From the NCBI GenBank assembly GCA_947445495.1, contig CANFEI010000056.1, positions 1 to 6,971 of the forward strand: a stretch of 6,971 nucleotides of DNA, written 5' to 3'. Shown one piece after another: positions 5,678-6,971 of the stretch. The DNA comes from Alcaligenaceae bacterium (GTDB taxonomy: Bacteria > Pseudomonadota > Gammaproteobacteria > Burkholderiales > Burkholderiaceae). The notes under the pieces are model-generated. The model was not told where the DNA came from. It saw nothing but the letters and a program-made list of their open reading frames with translations, and ran no database searches. The position numbers and the translations under genes were made by a program. The first letter of the stretch is position 1. Each line of letters opens with the position of its first letter.

Positions 5678-6901
5678 GTGATTGAACATAGACTTCCCGA
5701 TGGTTGTGCGGTCGACACGGTCGAAATTTCGCGTGTTGCGCGCCTCGTCGAGGCAATGCCTGACGACCTTGATAAGCTGTTCTCTGCAACAGAGATCGCT
5801 GACGCGGGTACAGGGCTAGGTCGTTTGGCAAGCCTTGCCGCGAGGTTCGCCGCAAAAGAGGCGTGCTTGAAGCTCTTTGCCTCTGAGACCGCACTCAATA
5901 CCATTACGGCGATGGATTTTTCCGTGCGTCGTGACGAGTATGGCGCCCCACATATTGAAGTGACCCCCACGGCTGAGATCGTGTTGGGCAGGCATTTAGT
6001 CGCTGAAATAAAAATATCGTTGACGCACACGGAGACGACCGCAACAGCCGTCGCGCTACGTGTGCCCAAAGTGATCGCGCCTAGTTGGGCAGGAAAATTT
6101 ATCTATCGCTGGTTACCCTACCGTCGCCGGGTGATTCTAGAAAACCTTGAACGGGTATATGGCGGCAATGTCGAGCCCGGTCAGATTGAGCGTCTCGCGC
6201 AAGCACATTATGGGCATTTGTGGTCTTTGCTAACCGAATTTGTAAAGTTTAGATTTCTCTCTGCTGAGCAGAAAAAAAACATGGTGCGTGTGCTCGGTGT
6301 ACCAGGCATGATTAATGCATTTCAAGCGGGTAAAGGCCTTTTGATTTTGACTGGGCATTTTGGTAACTTTGAAGTGTCTACCGTTGCGGGGATTGAGCAT
6401 TTTCCTCAAGTCAAGGGACGTATACATTTTTTACGCCGTCCGATTAAGCCCCAGTGGTTAAGCGATATGCTCACCCGACGCTTTAATGAAGCAGGTTTTG
6501 GTGTGGTGGGACGTCGTGGATCTCTGGAAGAGATTGTCCAGACGATTGAAGGTGGGGATGCGGTGGTGTTCCCCTTTGACCAATATGCGCGCCGCCCAGA
6601 GGGCATCCCCGTCGAGTTCTTTGATCATGCGGCCGGAACGTATAAAAGCATGGCAGTCATTGCCTTGGCGACCGGTGCGCCAGTGATACCCGCTTGTTCG
6701 TGGCGTGAGCCTGACGGCACGCACGTACTGGAGTTCTTGCCGGCACTGACGCCAATCATCGACGAGGATGTTGGCGCGGAGATTCAGCGCAACACCCGCG
6801 CCTACAACCAAGCGCTTGAGTTATTGATTGTTAGGCACCCTGAGCAGTGGTGGTGGGTCCACCGTCGTTGGAAAACGCAAGCGCCTCGCAAGAAGCGGTG
6901 A
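5678..6901 (+). CDS. AcpS (holo-ACP synthase)-LpxL-like acyltransferase fusion
   Basis: A 407-residue two-domain protein. Residues 6-127 are an AcpS-type phosphopantetheinyl transferase, which activates ACP from CoA. Mg-binding D13 lies in AVDTVEISRV and E61 in ARFAAKEACLK, 48 apart (49 in E. coli AcpS), with SLTHTETTATAVAL (H117) near the domain end. Residues about 134-400 are an LpxL/HtrB-family acyltransferase. They contain LENLERVYGG, the HX4E motif GHFGNFE (H227, E232), FPFDQYARRPEGIPVEFF and the C-terminal HPEQWWWVHRRWK (387-399). The N-terminal membrane segment of free-standing LpxL is missing and the AcpS domain takes its place. The frame is open throughout. In-frame GTG codons at 6062 and 6071 could allow a separate acyltransferase, but neither has a clear ribosome site. 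I prefer GTG 5678 as start. An ATG at 5546 would add 44 unconserved residues overlapping the upstream gene. The likely role is to prime the locus ACP and transfer its finished chain to a lipid acceptor. Confidence 0.85.
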   Translation: MIEHRLPDGCAVDTVEISRVARLVEAMPDDLDKLFSATEIADAGTGLGRLASLAARFAAKEACLKLFASETALNTITAMDFSVRRDEYGAPHIEVTPTAEIVLGRHLVAEIKISLTHTETTATAVALRVPKVIAPSWAGKFIYRWLPYRRRVILENLERVYGGNVEPGQIERLAQAHYGHLWSLLTEFVKFRFLSAEQKKNMVRVLGVPGMINAFQAGKGLLILTGHFGNFEVSTVAGIEHFPQVKGRIHFLRRPIKPQWLSDMLTRRFNEAGFGVVGRRGSLEEIVQTIEGGDAVVFPFDQYARRPEGIPVEFFDHAAGTYKSMAVIALATGAPVIPACSWREPDGTHVLEFLPALTPIIDEDVGAEIQRNTRAYNQALELLIVRHPEQWWWVHRRWKTQAPRKKR

Positions 6902-6971
6902 ATAAACAAAGCCCAAGTACGGTGAGGTGCTTGTGCAATGTTTTCTCCATTAAGTTAGGCTTTTTTCACCC
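6898..6971 (+). CDS. Possible start of a downstream gene (partial)
   Basis: A GTG at 6898 overlaps the TGA of the fusion gene by 4 nt (GTGA), the same arrangement as the dehydratase/ketosynthase junction. The frame stays open to the window edge, encoding about 24 residues beginning MNKQSPSTVRC. A weak purine-rich AAGAAGCG precedes it. Nothing in the fragment identifies a family, and 74 nt of open frame is not strong evidence. The T-run at 6961-6966 could instead belong to a terminator. Confidence 0.25.
   Translation, partial: MNKQSPSTVRCLCNVFSIKLGFFH

Noticed and set aside
149..6901. Aryl polyene or ladderane biosynthetic cluster
   Set aside because: The KS/CLF-like pair, ACP, dehydratase and acyltransferase overlap with aryl polyene clusters. 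However, an enoyl reductase would remove the conjugated double bonds, and no ammonia-lyase, MMPL exporter or LolA-like gene is seen. For ladderanes, no desaturase or radical-SAM gene is present in the window.
6908..6966. Rho-independent terminator (AAAGCC pairing with GGCTTT before a run of T)
   Set aside because: The stem is only 6 bp plus scattered pairs, enclosing a loop of about 44 nt, and it is A/T-rich. It is too weak to call, and an open frame may cross it.

Overview
The window holds one compact, single-strand (+) locus that encodes almost a complete dedicated type II fatty-acid synthase and ends in a lipid acyltransferase. The LpxL/HtrB-type late acyltransferase domain points to a Gram-negative bacterium, most plausibly a proteobacterium. 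Base composition looks moderately GC-rich by eye (not computed), and I cannot name a genus. Genes are tightly packed, with 1-nt and 4-nt stop/start overlaps and gaps of 5 to 14 nt, so coordinated expression is likely. The one real break (about 100 nt, 1669-1766) lies before the carrier protein.

Layout: 1-148 is a leader with a possible promoter. 149-904 is a FabL-type enoyl-ACP reductase and 910-1668 a FabG-type ketoacyl-ACP reductase. 1669-1766 is an intergenic region whose motif layout resembles the first leader. 1767-2195 is an unusually long acyl carrier protein with AcpXL-like residues around its attachment serine. 2195-3076 is a double-hotdog dehydratase, 3073-4386 a complete ketosynthase, and 4392-5663 a second ketosynthase with Thr in place of the catalytic Cys. 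5678-6901 is a fusion of a holo-ACP synthase (AcpS) domain with an LpxL-like acyltransferase domain. A further gene may start at 6898 and run off the window.

Inferred joint function: the AcpS domain installs phosphopantetheine on the special ACP. The ketosynthase pair elongates the chain, FabG reduces, the double-hotdog protein dehydrates and FabL saturates. The LpxL-like domain then moves the finished acyl chain onto a lipid acceptor. Malonyl-CoA:ACP transacylase, a FabH-type priming synthase and a thioesterase are absent and would have to come from elsewhere. The order ACP - dehydratase - KS - KS - acyltransferase resembles the rhizobial very-long-chain fatty acid locus for lipid A (acpXL-fabZXL-fabF2XL-fabF1XL-adhXL-lpxXL). 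This locus differs in having its own KR and ER genes, a two-domain dehydratase, and an AcpS fused to the acyltransferase with no adhXL gene. The chemical product and acceptor cannot be read from sequence alone.
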